Shown: piece after piece, positions 47,295-58,080 of the stretch
Numbering within the stretch: the first letter of the stretch is position 1
Layout of the letters: each line of letters begins with the position of its first letter
NCBI RefSeq assembly: GCF_014211915.1
Contig: NZ_CP060040.1
Coordinates: 1,612,001-1,676,000 of the forward strand
DNA: 64,000 nucleotides
Origin: Burkholderia cenocepacia
GTDB taxonomy: Bacteria > Pseudomonadota > Gammaproteobacteria > Burkholderiales > Burkholderiaceae
Direction: 5' to 3'
The notes under the pieces: generated by a model
What the model was told of the DNA's origin: nothing
What the model saw: the letters and a program-made list of their open reading frames with translations, nothing else
Databases searched by the model: none
Made by a program: the position numbers and the translations under genes

Positions 47295-49358
47295 TTAGAA
47301 ATCCTTCACGAGACGCAGCGAGTCGTAGATCGCACCGTGGACGTTGTGCATCGAGATGCAGTCGCCGACACGGAACAGCAGGAAACGGCCGTTGCCGAGT
47401 TCTTCCGACAGGCACGGCTGCGGCTCGGCCGCGAACAGCGTGTGCGGATCGATCTGGCCGCGGTTCACCGATTCCGGCTTGAGCTTCCAGTACAGCTCGT
47501 CGTTCGGCGACGAACCGTTCTCGATCACCACCTGGTCGACCGCGCGCTCTTCCAGTTCCTCGGTGTACTCGTTGCGCAGCACGGCGATCATCTTGCCGTT
47601 CTCTTCATAGACGCGATCGAGCATCGTGTTCGGCGTCGGAATCACGCCGAACGCGTACAGGCGGCGATAGAAGATCGGGAACGTCGTGCCGCCGCAATCG
47701 TCGGCCACCTTCACGTCCGGCGTGACGACCTCGACCTTCGAGCCGCGGCTCGCCATGAAGTCGGCTACGCCCGCGCCCGCATGGGTGCTCACGCCGTCGA
47801 ACAGCAGCACGTTCTGCTTCGGCTCGACCTTGCCGGTCAGGATGTCCCACGCGCTGACGGCGAGACCTTCGGCCACGCCCCACGCCGGCACCTGCCACGT
47901 GAAGCTCGACCCGCCCGTCGCGAGCACGACGATGTCCGGCTTCTCGGCCATGATCACCTTTTCGTCGGCGGCCACGCCGAGGCGCCGGTCGACGCCCAGA
48001 CGCTTCGTTTCCATGTCGAACCAGCGGATGATCCCCGACATCTGCTCGCGCTGCGGCGCCTTCGCGGCGATCATCACCTGGCCGCCCACTTCCGCGTTCT
48101 TCTCGAACAGCACGACGTCGTGGCCGCGCAGCTTCGCGACACGCGCCGCCTCGAGGCCTGCCGGGCCCGCGCCGACCACCACGACCTTGCGCTTCGGGCC
48201 GCGCGACTTCTCGATGATGTGCGGCATCGTCGCTTCGCGCGACGTCGCCGCGTTCTGGATGCACAGCACGTCGAGGCCGTTGTACTGACGGTCGATGCAG
48301 TAGTTCGCGCCGACGCACTGCTTGATTTCGTCTTCGCGGCCGTCGCGGATCTTGATCACCATGTGCGGATCGGCGATCTGCGCGCGCGTCATGCCGACCA
48401 GGTCGATCATGCCGTTCGCGAGCAGGCGCTCGGCCTGGCCCGCATCGCGAATGCTCTGCGCGTGCATCACCGGAATCTTCACGACCGACTTGATGCCGGC
48501 CGCGAGGTGCACGAACGGCTCCGGCGGCAACGCCATCGGCGGCATGCAGTTGGCGATCGTGTTGTGCGTATCGCCGCCCGAGCCGACCACGCTCAGGTAG
48601 TCGATCAGGCCCGTCTCCGACATCGCCTGCGCGATTTCCTTCAGCGCTTCGTGATCGAGGCCGTCCTCGTGGAATTCGTCGCCGCACATGCGCAGGCCGA
48701 CGCAGAAATCCTTGCCGACCGCCTCGCGCACGGCCGTCAGCACTTCGATGCCGAAGCGCAGGCGGTTTTCGAGGCTGCCGCCCCATTCGTCGGTGCGGTG
48801 GTTCGAACGCTTGCTCCAGAACTGGTCGATCAGGTGCTGGTGCGCGGCGGAGATTTCGATGCCGTCCATGCCGGCCGCCTTCACGCGCTTCGCGGCCGCC
48901 GCGAAATCGCCGATGATGCGGCGGATCTCCTCGATCTCGATGATCTTCGCGTTGCCGCGGTGCACGGGTTCGCGCACGCCCGACGGCGACATCAGGTGCG
49001 GCCAGTGCTCGCCGTGGAACGACGAGCGGCGGCCCATGTGCGTCGCCTGGATCATGATCTTCGCGCCATGCTTGTGCATCGTGTCGGCCAGGCGCGTGAG
49101 CGGATCGATGATCTTGTCGGTCGACAGGTTCACCGATTTCCACCAGCCTTGCGGGCTGTCGATCGACACCGGGCTCGAACCGCCGCAGATGGCCAGGCCG
49201 ACGCCGCCCTTCGCCTTTTCTTCGTAGTAGCGGATATAGCGGTCGCCCGGCAGGCCGCCCGGCTCGGCGTACACCTCCGCGTGCGCGGTGCTGACGATCC
49301 GGTTGCGCAGCGTCAGCTGGTTCAGCTGCATGGGTTTGAACAGGTGGGGATAACGCAT
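47295..49358 (-). CDS. dgcA: Dimethylglycine demethylase (Old Yellow Enzyme-type flavin/iron-sulfur enzyme)
   Basis: A 687-residue enzyme of the dimethylamine/trimethylamine dehydrogenase family. The N-terminal TIM barrel (about 1-370) binds FMN and has AGMDGIEISAAHQHLIDQF in part. A [4Fe-4S] motif follows (CVGANYCIDRQ and LCIQNAA), then an FAD/NAD-type domain with VVVVGAGPAGLEAARVA. It converts dimethylglycine to sarcosine and passes electrons to DgcB/ETF. It begins the tight dgcA-dgcB-etfA-etfB unit. Confidence 0.88.
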   Translation of the reverse strand: MRYPHLFKPMQLNQLTLRNRIVSTAHAEVYAEPGGLPGDRYIRYYEEKAKGGVGLAICGGSSPVSIDSPQGWWKSVNLSTDKIIDPLTRLADTMHKHGAKIMIQATHMGRRSSFHGEHWPHLMSPSGVREPVHRGNAKIIEIEEIRRIIGDFAAAAKRVKAAGMDGIEISAAHQHLIDQFWSKRSNHRTDEWGGSLENRLRFGIEVLTAVREAVGKDFCVGLRMCGDEFHEDGLDHEALKEIAQAMSETGLIDYLSVVGSGGDTHNTIANCMPPMALPPEPFVHLAAGIKSVVKIPVMHAQSIRDAGQAERLLANGMIDLVGMTRAQIADPHMVIKIRDGREDEIKQCVGANYCIDRQYNGLDVLCIQNAATSREATMPHIIEKSRGPKRKVVVVGAGPAGLEAARVAKLRGHDVVLFEKNAEVGGQVMIAAKAPQREQMSGIIRWFDMETKRLGVDRRLGVAADEKVIMAEKPDIVVLATGGSSFTWQVPAWGVAEGLAVSAWDILTGKVEPKQNVLLFDGVSTHAGAGVADFMASRGSKVEVVTPDVKVADDCGGTTFPIFYRRLYAFGVIPTPNTMLDRVYEENGKMIAVLRNEYTEELEERAVDQVVIENGSSPNDELYWKLKPESVNRGQIDPHTLFAAEPQPCLSEELGNGRFLLFRVGDCISMHNVHGAIYDSLRLVKDF

Positions 49359-49434
49359 CGCTGGCGACCTCTGGCGTTCGAATGTCTCGTGTTGCGGGTG
49401 TTGTTCTGCTTCAGTGAATCAATGCGTCAGTGCA

Positions 49435-49968
49435 TCAGTGCGCGATCGGCGACACTTCGAAGACGCAGTGGTCGTGATGCTCGGCCGCGCACTGCACTTC
49501 CTTCGAGTACGCACGCGGCGCGCCCTTGCCTTCCGGCGTCGTGTCGTTGACCCAGTCCATCGCGCCCGCGAACCAGCCCGCGAACATGTAGCAGAGCTTG
49601 CCTTCCTTGCCCGGCTGCTGGAGCACGAACGACGAGTGGCGCAGCTCGATCTTCGCGCGTGCGCTCGCCGGATCGGCTTCGATGATCGAGAACAGGCCCC
49701 AGCCGCGTTGCGACAGGCGCTTCAGGTAATGCTCGAACACGGCCATGCCGGTGATGCCGTGCTGCTTCGCTTCCTTGTCGCACCAGTGGTAGGCGGATTT
49801 GTAGCCGGCCTTGTAGAGGATCTCGGCATACGCTTCGACGCCGAGCGCTTCCTCGACGGCGACGTGGTTGTTCGTGAAGAAGTGGCGCGGCACGTACAGC
49901 ATCGGCAGCGCGTCGGTGGTCCAGACGCCGGTATCGGGATCGACGTTGATCGGCAGTTGCGGTTGCAT
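49435..49968 (-). CDS. DUF5943 (V4R-like) protein of the betaine cluster
   Basis: A 177-residue soluble protein of unknown biochemical function. Features seen: MLYVPRHFFTNNHVAVEEALG, a helical region EAYAEILYKAGYKSAYHWC, and a C-terminal AAEHHDHCVFEVSP with clustered His/Cys that resembles V4R/heme-NO-type domains. The same gene lies between a dipeptidase gene and dgcA in Pseudomonas aeruginosa (PA5397 position), so the association is conserved. A metal or small-ligand binding role is only a guess. ATG at 49968, with GGAG eight bases upstream. Confidence 0.75.
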   Translation of the reverse strand: MQPQLPINVDPDTGVWTTDALPMLYVPRHFFTNNHVAVEEALGVEAYAEILYKAGYKSAYHWCDKEAKQHGITGMAVFEHYLKRLSQRGWGLFSIIEADPASARAKIELRHSSFVLQQPGKEGKLCYMFAGWFAGAMDWVNDTTPEGKGAPRAYSKEVQCAAEHHDHCVFEVSPIAH

Positions 49969-50106
49969 CGTGGTGACTCCGTGAGGAAATTGGCCGCGCG
50001 GCTCGGTGCGCCGGCGCGACATCGTCCGCGCGCCCACGCTGCTTGCGCGGGCACGTCCCGATTTTTTTATGTTGAAACGAAGGGAGCGGTTCGGCTCGGC
50101 GAGGGC

Positions 50107-51078
<972 letters not shown>

Positions 51079-51116
51079 ATCTGCTCTCGCTCGTGTGACT
51101 GTTCTTGTGGGGTCGA

Positions 51117-52391
<1,275 letters not shown>

Positions 52392-52634
52392 AGTGCGTCC
52401 GTGACGAAGAATAAAGGGCTGCAACCGAAGCTCAAGGCCCGCCGTGCCTGGGTTTCCCACGCTTCCAGTGCAAGGCTGCCGACGGCTCTATTCTTGTCGT
52501 TCGGATTTTCGGCGGATTGATGAATTTAGACGCGTTCTTTGCCTTTTCCGCCATGCACGTCCGTTTTGTACAAGTGACCGGTCGTGCTTTTCGGGGCGAC
52601 TGCCCCAAACGGTGTCGTTGATTCACCTATGGAC

Positions 52635-52653
52635 ACGCACACCGGCAGTGCGT
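52635..52653. promoter_or_regulatory. NtrC-type enhancer-like inverted repeat
   Basis: ACGCAC-N7-GTGCGT, a perfect 6-bp inverted repeat. The GCAC-N7-GTGC core has the same half-sites and spacing as NtrC sites at glnA. It lies about 120-140 bases upstream of the predicted sigma-54 transcription start, a normal distance for an enhancer. Confidence 0.5.
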
Positions 52654-52655
52654 TT

Positions 52656-52675
52656 GCCGCACGTTCGCGTGCGGC
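52656..52675. repeat. Hairpin with TTCG loop
   Basis: GCCGCACG and CGTGCGGC form a perfect 8-bp stem around TTCG. No T-run follows, so it is not a classical terminator. It could be a protein-binding dyad or an RNA structure in an upstream transcript. Confidence 0.4.
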
Positions 52676-52747
52676 GTCTCCCGGATACGGTGCAGTGCAA
52701 CAACGGCGCGATGCCCAGACAACGTACGGAGCTAGGGTTTAGCCGTA

Positions 52748-52763
52748 TGGCACGCTTGTTGCA
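52748..52763 (+). promoter_or_regulatory. Consensus sigma-54 promoter of gbdR
   Basis: TGGCACGCTTGTTGCA matches the sigma-54 consensus TGGCACG-N4-TTGCW at every fixed position. Transcription would start near 52774, leaving a 63-base leader before the gbdR ATG at 52837. In Pseudomonas aeruginosa choline/betaine utilisation depends on RpoN with NtrC and CbrB, which supports a functional site. Confidence 0.8.
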
Positions 52764-52836
52764 CTCGCTCACACAATACCGCAGCCCGATCCGTGCCCCG
52801 GGCCAAAAGCTATTAGAGATTCAAGGAACGCTCCCC

Positions 52837-53862
52837 ATGTCGCCCGACCGCACAGCGTCGCTGTCCCACTTCGCGTTCATGCCGTTACCGAACTTCACGA
52901 TGATCGCGTTCACCAATGCGATCGAGGTGCTTCGGATGGCGAACTATCTGAGCGGCCAGCCGCTCTACCGCTGGTCGGTGATCAGCCCGGACGGCGGCCC
53001 GGTCACGGCGAGCAACGGCCTCACGGTCGACACGGGCCCGGCCGAATGCGCGGGGCAACCCGACATCGTGTTCGTGTGCGGCGGCGTCGACGTGCAGCGC
53101 GCGACCACGCCCGCCCATTTGTCGACCCTGCGCCGCTTCGCGCGCTCGGGCATCCCGCTCGGCAGCCTGTGCACGGGCACCTATGCACTTGCGAAATCTG
53201 GGCTGCTCGCGGGCTACGCGTGCGCGATCCACTGGGAAAACATGTCGGCGCTGAAGGAAGAGTTTCCGGACACGCGCTTCCTGAAGGAACTGTTCGTGAT
53301 CGATCGCGACCGCATCACGTGCACGGGCGGCGTCGCACCGCTCGACATGATGCTGAACCTGATCGCCGCGCGCGTCGGCACCGCGCGCGTCACGCAGATC
53401 GCCGAGCAGTTCATCGTCGAACACGTGCGCGACACGAGCGCGCAGCAGCGCATGCCGCTGGTTGCTCGCCTCGGCTCGGCGAACAAGTCGCTGTTCGAAG
53501 TGATCTCGCTGATGGAGAACAACATCGAGGAACCGCTGTCGCGCGAGGAACTCGCGCGACTCGCGAACATGTCGCAGCGGCAATTGCAGCGCCTGTTCCG
53601 CGAGCATCTCGGGATGACGCCGACGCACTACTACCTGACGCTGCGGCTGCGTCGTGCGCGCGAGCTGCTGCTGCAGACCGACATGTCGATCATGCATATC
53701 ACGATGGCATGCGGCTTCCAGTCGGCATGCCACTTCAGCAAGAGCTATCGCGATGCGTTCGGCGTCGCGCCGACGCGCGAGCGCCGCAAGCAGGTCGCGC
53801 CGCTCGCGCAGGGTGCGGCGAGTGCGGGGCCGGCGTTTCCGGCGCGTGTGCTGCATGCGTGA
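52837..53862 (+). CDS. gbdR: GATase1-like/AraC regulator of betaine catabolism (GbdR-type)
   Basis: A 341-residue regulator. The N-terminal DJ-1/PfpI-like ligand domain (about 8-190: FAFMPLPNFTMIAFTNAIEVLRMAN; LGSLCTGTYALAKSGLL, with the cysteine kept) is followed by an AraC DNA-binding domain (ELARLANMSQRQLQRLFREHLG; IMHITMACGFQSACHFSKSYRDAFG). It stands divergent from the betaine genes, the usual place of GbdR, which activates gbc, dgc and sarcosine genes in response to betaine and dimethylglycine. I start at MSPDRTASL; upstream frames cross the sigma-54 promoter. Confidence 0.83.
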   Translation: MSPDRTASLSHFAFMPLPNFTMIAFTNAIEVLRMANYLSGQPLYRWSVISPDGGPVTASNGLTVDTGPAECAGQPDIVFVCGGVDVQRATTPAHLSTLRRFARSGIPLGSLCTGTYALAKSGLLAGYACAIHWENMSALKEEFPDTRFLKELFVIDRDRITCTGGVAPLDMMLNLIAARVGTARVTQIAEQFIVEHVRDTSAQQRMPLVARLGSANKSLFEVISLMENNIEEPLSREELARLANMSQRQLQRLFREHLGMTPTHYYLTLRLRRARELLLQTDMSIMHITMACGFQSACHFSKSYRDAFGVAPTRERRKQVAPLAQGAASAGPAFPARVLHA

Positions 53863-53884
53863 GGCAGGCAGTACCTGATGCAAA

Positions 53885-53907
53885 AAAGCGGCCTCGAAGG
53901 CCGCTTT
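53885..53907. terminator. Bidirectional terminator between gbdR and the secreted propeller gene
   Basis: AAAGCGGCCT and AGGCCGCTTT form a perfect 10-bp stem with a CGA loop. T-rich sequence follows on the plus strand and an A6 run precedes it, so it can stop both convergent transcripts. Confidence 0.8.
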
Positions 53908-53917
53908 CCGTTTGCGC

Positions 53918-55327
53918 TTACGATCCCCACACCTGCATTTCATAGAGCGAATACCCCCACTGCGTCGCCCGCTTCGTGCCGAGCATCCGCACGTAGCGCC
54001 CGTGCCCGTTCAGGTTCGGCAACGTCACATGGCTGTACGACACGCCGTTGCTCGTCGAGTAGATCGTCGTCCAGTTAACGTTGTCGTTCGACGTCTGGAT
54101 CTGGTAGACGAGCGCGCCTGCGTCCCAGTACAGATCGATGCTGCTGATGGTCTTCGTCGCACCGAGATCGACCGAGATCCATTGCGGATCGACGCCCGCG
54201 CCTTCCGGCGAATCCCAGCGCGTGCTCGTCGTGTTGCCGTCGAACGCCTTGTCCGGCGTGAGCGACGCGTTGTAGCTCGCCGACGCGGCGGCCGGCCGCC
54301 CCTGCGACAGCAGCGTACGAGCTGCGGCAGGACCGCCGTAGTAGTTCGCGCCGAGCTTCGCCTTCGTCGCGTCGGCATTCACGCCGAACTGCGACAGGCT
54401 CCAGCGCTGACCGGTCGTCACGTCGCCGACATAGAGCTGATAACCACCCGCCGTCGTCGACGAGAAAAACAGGTAATTCGTACCACTGACCGGCGCCGGG
54501 TCCGAGTTGTTGCTCATGCAGTCGTTGAGCGCCAGCGCGCTCGGCGTCGAGGCCGGGTCGGCCGTCTTCGCATAGATCTGGTCGGCCCCGCCGCTGTCCT
54601 TCCAGCGCGCGTAGTACACCATGCCGTCCGCACGCACGGTCGGGTAGTAGGTCTGCAGCCCGGCCGGACGATCGAACACGGCGGTCGCGCCGGTGACGAT
54701 CGTGCGCTTCATCAGCCCCATGTTCGAGCCGGTGCCGGTCGCGTAGTACACGGCGCTCGCGTCCGGTGCGAGGAACGGCATCGAGTATTCGGCGCCGGCC
54801 GGCGCATTCGTCAGGCTCACGACCGACGTGAACACCGGGCCCGCGCTCGTGTACGACAGCGTCGCCTGCTTCACGTCGCCGTTCTGCTTGAACACGAGCG
54901 TCTTGCCGTCCGTGCTGAACTTCGGGTCTTCGTTGCGCGTGGCGCCCGTGCTGTTCGTCATGTTGACGGGCGGCGTACCGGCGCCGAGCTGCAGCATGAA
55001 CACGTTCCATGCGCCGTTGCTGATGCCCATGAACGCGAGCCACTTGCCGTCGGGGCTGAACACGCCGTTCATCGGATCGGTGATGCCCCACGTGCTCTTG
55101 CTGAGTTGCATCAGCGTATGGGCCGAGAAATCGTAGAGGAACAGCTGGCTCGTGCCGTCGCCGTACTTGACGTAGCTGTGGTAGACGAGCTTGCCGGTCA
55201 GCGCGGCGGGGAACGTCGCGTTCGGCTGGGCGGCGGGATTGTTGACGCAGGCTGCGGCGGCCACGCCGCTGAACAGGTTGAGGGCGATGCCGGCCACGAG
55301 GCCCGCGACGAGGGTCTGCAGTTTCAC
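53918..55327 (-). CDS. Secreted TolB-like beta-propeller protein with C-terminal discoidin (F5/8 type C) domain
   Basis: A 469-residue exported protein of unknown function. After a signal peptide (LVAGLVAGIALNLFSGVAAAA) the central part carries PD40/TolB-type repeats (GVFSPDGKWLAFMG, DPKFSTDGKTLVFKQ, MPFLAPDASAVYYAT, PTVRADGMVYYARW). The last 140 residues form a galactose-binding-like domain (DKAFDGNTTSTRWDS, PQWISVDLGATKTISSIDLYW, GRYVRMLGTKRATQWGYSLYEMQVWG in parts), a fold that binds carbohydrate. I use the GTG at 55327; a second in-frame GTG at 55381 is possible and neither has a clear ribosome-binding site. It may bind a surface or matrix polysaccharide. Confidence 0.82.
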   Translation of the reverse strand: MKLQTLVAGLVAGIALNLFSGVAAAACVNNPAAQPNATFPAALTGKLVYHSYVKYGDGTSQLFLYDFSAHTLMQLSKSTWGITDPMNGVFSPDGKWLAFMGISNGAWNVFMLQLGAGTPPVNMTNSTGATRNEDPKFSTDGKTLVFKQNGDVKQATLSYTSAGPVFTSVVSLTNAPAGAEYSMPFLAPDASAVYYATGTGSNMGLMKRTIVTGATAVFDRPAGLQTYYPTVRADGMVYYARWKDSGGADQIYAKTADPASTPSALALNDCMSNNSDPAPVSGTNYLFFSSTTAGGYQLYVGDVTTGQRWSLSQFGVNADATKAKLGANYYGGPAAARTLLSQGRPAAASASYNASLTPDKAFDGNTTSTRWDSPEGAGVDPQWISVDLGATKTISSIDLYWDAGALVYQIQTSNDNVNWTTIYSTSNGVSYSHVTLPNLNGHGRYVRMLGTKRATQWGYSLYEMQVWGS

Positions 55328-55593
55328 GCTGGATACTTTCGGGTAAGGTAAGGACGCCGCAAAAAAGGACTCGCGCGACACGCGCGGACGTCACGGATTC
55401 GCGGTCGGGCAGCGTGAATTCCGTATCGGTCGGACAGCGGGAACAAAGCTTGCGAGAGGATGCCCGTTCGTCAGACGAAAGAACAGGATCAGAGCGCCGA
55501 TAAAACATACGGATCAGCGATTTGGGGCGCGCTTGCACGTGACGGCTGCCGTACTACTCTGTGTCATCAGGGCACAACGGCCGGGGGACACGC

Positions 55594-57030
55594 ATGAAGC
55601 GCTATGCGGTGCTGGCGCAGACGATCGCCGACGCGATCCGGCGCGGCGACCTGGCGGCCGGCGCGCGCATCCCTACCGTGCGCGCGGCATGCCGCGCGTA
55701 TCGGGTGAGCCCGTCCACGGTGTTTCGTGCGTACTACGCGCTCGAAAGCGAGGGCCTGATCGTCGCGCGGGCGCGCTCGGGTTATTTCGTGGCGAACGTC
55801 GCGGACAAGCACGTGCGGTTCGGCCACGATCCGCCGCGCAAGCCGGGCGCCGCGCAGAACGACGCCGCTCGAACCGGCGACGACGATGCGCTGTTCCGCC
55901 TGCTCGACTCGCTCAAATGCGACGACATCGTGCCGCTCGGCTCGGCATTCGCGAGCTATTCGCTGTTCCCGATGAGCAGCCTGTGGCGCCAGGTGGCGTC
56001 GGCCGCTCGCCACATGGACCGCACCAAACTGCTCGAAGGCTTGCCGCCCGGCAACGAAGCACTGCGCCGCCAGATCGCGTTGCGCTACCTGAACGCGGGC
56101 GCGTCGCTGCCGCTGGAGGAAATCGTCATCACGACGGGCGCGACCGAAGCGCTGACGCTCAGCTTGCAGGCGCTGACGCGCCCGGGCGACATCGTCGCGA
56201 TCGAACGGCCGGCCTTCTACGCGGTGCTGCAGGCCGTCCAGTGCCTGCATCTGAAGGCCGTCGAGATTCCGGTCGACCCGCGCACGGGCCTCGACCTCGA
56301 CGCGCTCGCCGAGGCGCTCGACACGCATCCGGTACGCGCATGCTGGTTCATGACGTCATTCCACAACCCGACCGGCGCGACGCTGACCGACGAGCGCAAG
56401 CGCGCGCTGATCGACCTGCTCGCGTCGCGCGGCGTGCCGCTGATCGAGGACGACGTGTATGGCGAACTGCAGTTCGGCACGGCGCCCACGCGGCCCGCGA
56501 AACTGTATGACGACAGCGGGCTCGTCCTGCATTGCGGCTCGTTCTCGAAATGTCTCGCGCCCGGTTTCCGGATCGGCTGGGTCGCGGCCGGCCGCTTCGT
56601 CCGGCAGATCCGCGAGGCCAAAGGCGCGAGCGCGCCGGCCGCCGACGTACCCGCGCAGATGGCAATATCGAGCTACCTGCGCGACGGCGCATACGACCGG
56701 TTCCTGCGCAAGCTGCGACGCAATCTCGCCGCGCACCAAGCGCAAATGCTGTCGGCCGTGCGCGCGTATTTTCCGACGGACACCGAAGTATTTGCGCCGC
56801 GCGGCGGGTATTTCCTTTGGATCGAATTGCCGCCGCACATGGACGCGATGCACCTGTTCGACGACGCGATGGAAAGCGGCGTCAGCATTGCGCCCGGGCC
56901 GATCTTCTCCGCGACCGGCGGTTTTCGCCGCTATTTGCGGCTCAACTACGGGCGGCCGTGGACCCCGGCCGTCGAGCGCGCGCTGGAGACGCTTGGCACG
57001 CTCGCGGCCCGGCAGCGGCACGGCGGCTAG
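55594..57030 (+). CDS. MocR-type regulator (GntR DNA-binding + class I aminotransferase domain)
   Basis: A 478-residue fusion. The N-terminal winged helix (residues 1-70: AIRRGDLAAGARIPTVRA; RVSPSTVFRAYYALESEGLI) is followed by a fold-type I aminotransferase domain (about 110-475) with LPPGNEALRRQIALRYL, SFHNPTGATL, EDDVYGEL and the PLP lysine in GSFSKCLAPGFRIGW. Such regulators sense PLP or amino compounds. The ATG follows GGGGGA. Target genes are unknown; the gene is divergent from the propeller/discoidin gene, the first candidate. Confidence 0.86.
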   Translation: MKRYAVLAQTIADAIRRGDLAAGARIPTVRAACRAYRVSPSTVFRAYYALESEGLIVARARSGYFVANVADKHVRFGHDPPRKPGAAQNDAARTGDDDALFRLLDSLKCDDIVPLGSAFASYSLFPMSSLWRQVASAARHMDRTKLLEGLPPGNEALRRQIALRYLNAGASLPLEEIVITTGATEALTLSLQALTRPGDIVAIERPAFYAVLQAVQCLHLKAVEIPVDPRTGLDLDALAEALDTHPVRACWFMTSFHNPTGATLTDERKRALIDLLASRGVPLIEDDVYGELQFGTAPTRPAKLYDDSGLVLHCGSFSKCLAPGFRIGWVAAGRFVRQIREAKGASAPAADVPAQMAISSYLRDGAYDRFLRKLRRNLAAHQAQMLSAVRAYFPTDTEVFAPRGGYFLWIELPPHMDAMHLFDDAMESGVSIAPGPIFSATGGFRRYLRLNYGRPWTPAVERALETLGTLAARQRHGG

Positions 57031-57233
57031 CACGAAACGGGCGGCACGAAATGTGCGGCACGCGACGCACGACATGCACCTTGCGTTTCGCGCGCGAACG
57101 ACCAAGAATGAAGCGGCAGGCAGACGCGGACGAACGGGTTCCACGCGTCCGATGTTATGGAGAATCGAATGAACGCCGAATGCGAACGACCGCCGATGTG
57201 TAGCCCCACGATGGCATCCGTCGGTCGCTGACG

Positions 57234-57995
57234 ATGCGCGTCCTGCCCAACCGGAGTGTCCGCGCGCGCGATGCCTGGCGTGCCGTGCTGAATGCACGCG
57301 CCGAATCGCGGCACGCGACGTGCTGCCGCTGCCGCGAATGCGGTTTCGTCGCGTTCCGCGCACTCGAGCACTGCCCCATCTGCGGTCGGTGGAACTGGCC
57401 GTTCGAGCCGATTCGCCACACGCCGGCCGACGCGCGTGCCGTGCATGCGCCGCGATCGTTCCATACGTGGTCGTCGCGCGTCGCCCGCGCGCTGCGCAAC
57501 GCGGCTTTCCAGCGGCCGCGCGCATCGAGCGCACCGCTCCTGAGTATCCTCACGCTCGTGCTGCTGGTCGGCGGCTACGTGATGGTCGATCAGACCTGCA
57601 AGGCCGATCCCGTTTGTCGCGGCTCCGCTGCACCGGCCGCCGTCGCGACCGAAACCATGCTGCAGGCATCGAACGATCCGTTGCTGCCGGTCGTGCCGGC
57701 ACCCGTCTACCCGTTTCATTCGCCTGATCAAACGCAAGTGGCGGCCAATCCGCCACCGAGCGCCCCGCTCGCCGGCAAACCTACGCGCCCGATAGCGGTT
57801 GCACAAGCCGCGCCGTCATTGCGCACGCCTGACCGGCCCCGCGCCGGCGCAGTCCGCGTGGCCGACTGGAAAGGCAACCGCGACACCGCCCATCGCCCCG
57901 CGCGCGCGATCCGCCGCGTCAGCCTGCACACCGGGCGTACACGCCGCACCGCCGCCAGCAACGCCGAACTCGCGAAGCTTTATCGCGGCCACTGA
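57234..57995 (+). CDS. Unknown protein with zinc ribbon, one transmembrane segment and Pro/Ala-rich tail
   Basis: A 253-residue protein I do not recognise. Residues 30-52 hold a four-cysteine zinc-ribbon pattern (CRCRECGF...CPICGRW). A hydrophobic segment (LLSILTLVLLVGGYVMV) follows near residue 105, then a proline/alanine-rich and basic low-complexity region that ends LAKLYRGH. The topology suggests a cytoplasmic zinc domain and an extracytoplasmic disordered tail, or the reverse. The start has no strong ribosome-binding site. Codon usage is normal for the region. It may be lineage-restricted. Confidence 0.6.
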   Translation: MRVLPNRSVRARDAWRAVLNARAESRHATCCRCRECGFVAFRALEHCPICGRWNWPFEPIRHTPADARAVHAPRSFHTWSSRVARALRNAAFQRPRASSAPLLSILTLVLLVGGYVMVDQTCKADPVCRGSAAPAAVATETMLQASNDPLLPVVPAPVYPFHSPDQTQVAANPPPSAPLAGKPTRPIAVAQAAPSLRTPDRPRAGAVRVADWKGNRDTAHRPARAIRRVSLHTGRTRRTAASNAELAKLYRGH

Positions 57996-58010
57996 ACGCG
58001 CTCGCAACGA

Positions 58011-58042
58011 AAAACGGGCGGCCCGTCTCCGGAGCCGCCCGT
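58011..58042 (-). terminator. Rho-independent terminator of fdhA
   Basis: ACGGGCGGC pairs with GCCGCCCGT around an 11-base loop. On the minus strand it is followed by TTTTC, 38 bases after the fdhA stop codon. Confidence 0.75.
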
Positions 58043-58080
58043 TCTCGCGTCACGCGTCGCGCGTGTCGAACGCTAGTGCA

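Larger units (their letters stand above)
52392..52836. other. Divergent control region between glyA and gbdR
   Basis: 445 bases without a gene. From the glyA side: the glyA leader, two adjacent 8-bp palindromes TTGTACAA (52566-52573) and GACCGGTC (52576-52583), a GGGGC/GCCCC hairpin near 52593-52606, an NtrC-like inverted repeat (52635-52653), a UUCG-loop hairpin (52656-52675) and the sigma-54 promoter of gbdR (52748-52763). Confidence 0.6.

Noticed and set aside
45291..49550. A 1419-codon open frame on the plus strand across dgcA-dgcB-etfA
   Set aside because: It is antisense to four well-supported genes and is rich in Arg, His, Asp and Val, as expected from the complement of high-GC third positions. 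It has no domain and no ribosome-binding site.
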